Of a DNA stretch of 19,327 bases, positions 18,083 through 19,327 are shown piece after piece (position 1 is the stretch's first letter; each line of letters opens with the position of its first letter). The notes beneath the pieces were generated by a model. That model ran no database searches. It was not told the DNA's origin and was given only the letters and a program-made list of their open reading frames with translations. The DNA is from Isohypsibius dastychi. Its lineage: Eukaryota > Tardigrada > Eutardigrada > Parachela > Isohypsibiidae. Where the stretch lies: positions 1-19,327 of the forward strand of contig JAQIWT010000488.1 of the NCBI GenBank assembly GCA_034696485.1, in the 5' to 3' direction. The translations under genes were made by a program, and so were the position numbers.

Positions 18083-19324
18083 TCACCAGTTTCCGGTCCG
18101 GCATTTTCCGCCGTCAATGTACGTCTGTTTGGCGTTCTTGTAATCAGTTGACCGATACGTCGGATCATGCAGCCTTTCACACATTTGACACCAATTACTG
18201 TTGGCTGGGGAATATCTCCCGTTAGAACTGATGTGGACTTTATTTTCCCTCCATCGATGAAATTCGTTGTAGGCAGTATCGTTCTTGTCCAAAATTAGAA
18301 GGTAGTCAGCTAGTGCTTTAATGGATGGGAAATCATCTACGTGGATGTAGGAATGTGGAGGAAATATTGTCATGTTTCCGGCTCCCATTACGATTGGTAC
18401 AACATAGTTCTTCAGAGCAACCGTGAACTTTTCCGTCACATAATCCTGGCAGATGCTAAGAAGACAAACTCCGATGATGTTCAGTATAAAAAGAGCAAAC
18501 AAATTCTACCTGTTTTCAAATGATAAGTAGAACTTGTAATCCTTTTTCAGTTTTGTATCACAGTCCGTAGAACCTCCCAGAAACCCATCAGAAACTGTGC
18601 GAGGACATTTCAGAGCCCCACATTTTCCGTATATATCCACACTGACGAAGTTCTGGAGTTGCTTGACATAATCCTCCCTCCGACTGGCCGTTTTACAATT
18701 ACTAACAAACCAGGCAATGAGCTTACTTTTCCCGTCGGCGTAATTTCTTGCTCCCGGTTCGAAGGCAACACTATACATGTAATGGCCTAGAATATCGGAA
18801 TCCAGACGATAACTGAAGATCATATCGAAAAAATAGTCTGGCATATCCGGAAAACGTCCACCGATGTTAGCTGGCGATTCGCCAATCAGAAGAACATAAT
18901 GCTGAGATTCCTTCCGTTTTCCGGGCAGCTGATTGGGATCGATGTCGAATGCATGGAAAATAACTGCGTCCGCCGATTCCAGCCTCGAACGATCTCCAGT
19001 TGCTTCGCACTGTTTCACAGGGCAGCCTTCGAACAGACTTTTCCCCAATGATGCTCTTGAATCTGGTGCTGAGAAGAATGGCGTCCAAAAAAGAACAGTT
19101 TTCACAGATTCCGGATCAACCGGAAACAGGTTCGCAGCAAAAGGTGCAGCTGCTTCTCTGAACGGCACTTCATCCAGAACGCTTCTAACGAGAGGATCTC
19201 TTGATTGAGTGGTTGATTCGGTGAAGTAGATTTTCGTGAACTTCAGGGAGAACAAATACCATCCAAGAGCGCAGCAAGCGATTGATAGGCAAATCCAGCG
19301 ATACAGGAAGCGTGGTCCCAACAT
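18083..19324 (-). CDS. alpha-1,3-fucosyltransferase (GT10), Golgi type II membrane enzyme
   Basis: It transfers fucose from GDP-fucose in alpha-1,3 linkage to GlcNAc on N-glycans or Lewis-type glycans in the Golgi lumen. Two exons, 18510-19324 and 18083-18455, are joined in phase 2 across a 54-nt intron, giving 395 residues. The ATG at 19324 gives a short basic cytosolic tail and one membrane anchor (about 8-26, WICLSIACCALGWYLFSL), the expected type II layout. GT10 motifs in order: VLFWTPFF, CPVKQCEATGDRS, YVLLIGESP, FSYRLDSDI, KLIAWFVSNC, DIYGKCG, then across the splice FYLSFENSICQDYVTEKF, VVPIVMGAGN and PPHSYIHVDDFPSIKALADYL. Conserved residues include the FENS...EKF donor-site block. Whether it makes core alpha-1,3-fucose or a Lewis-type product cannot be told from this. 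The start is three bases from the window edge, so an upstream exon cannot be excluded. Confidence 0.95.
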
Positions 19325-19327
19325 TGC

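Overview
This is a eukaryotic (animal) genomic window. Its anchor gene is a multi-exon ecdysone receptor (EcR), so the source is an ecdysozoan, most likely a panarthropod. Compact GT-AG introns (54-72 nt, beside one 5.4 kb intron) and a divergent but complete EcR would fit a tardigrade such as Hypsibius. That is inference: the sequence alone does not fix the species.

Layout. Bases 1-5192 hold upstream non-coding sequence and a probable spliced 5' leader. Bases 5250-13034 (+) hold EcR: two EcR-A-type first coding exons (5250-5560, 5833-6020), then a 5.4 kb intron carrying two further candidate first exons (7794-7896, short and B2-like; 9614-9815, B-like). All three N-termini end in phase 1 with the base g, which matches the phase of the common exon at 11391. 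Six common exons then encode the DNA-binding domain, hinge and ligand-binding domain up to the stop at 13032-13034. Convergent with EcR, on the minus strand (14069-15417), is a two-exon gene for an unrecognised 421-residue protein with a roughly 130-residue N-terminal region, an AT-hook and a Lys-rich tail. A roughly 800-bp divergent intergenic region with a cluster of GATA-factor sites leads to a five-exon secreted chymotrypsin-like serine protease (16215-17471, +). A 482-bp foldback element with about 175-bp inverted arms starts at the last base of the protease stop codon. The window ends with a two-exon Golgi alpha-1,3-fucosyltransferase (GT10) on the minus strand (18083-19324), whose start codon lies three bases from the window edge.

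The genes do not form a pathway. EcR is the nuclear receptor for moulting hormone (normally with USP/RXR). The AT-hook protein is probably nuclear. The protease is probably digestive or extracellular. The fucosyltransferase modifies glycoproteins in the Golgi. The most interesting points are the hidden third EcR N-terminus, an altered ligand-pocket position in EcR, the unusual S1 pocket and possible exitron of the protease, and the hairpin element that probably forms most of the protease 3'UTR.
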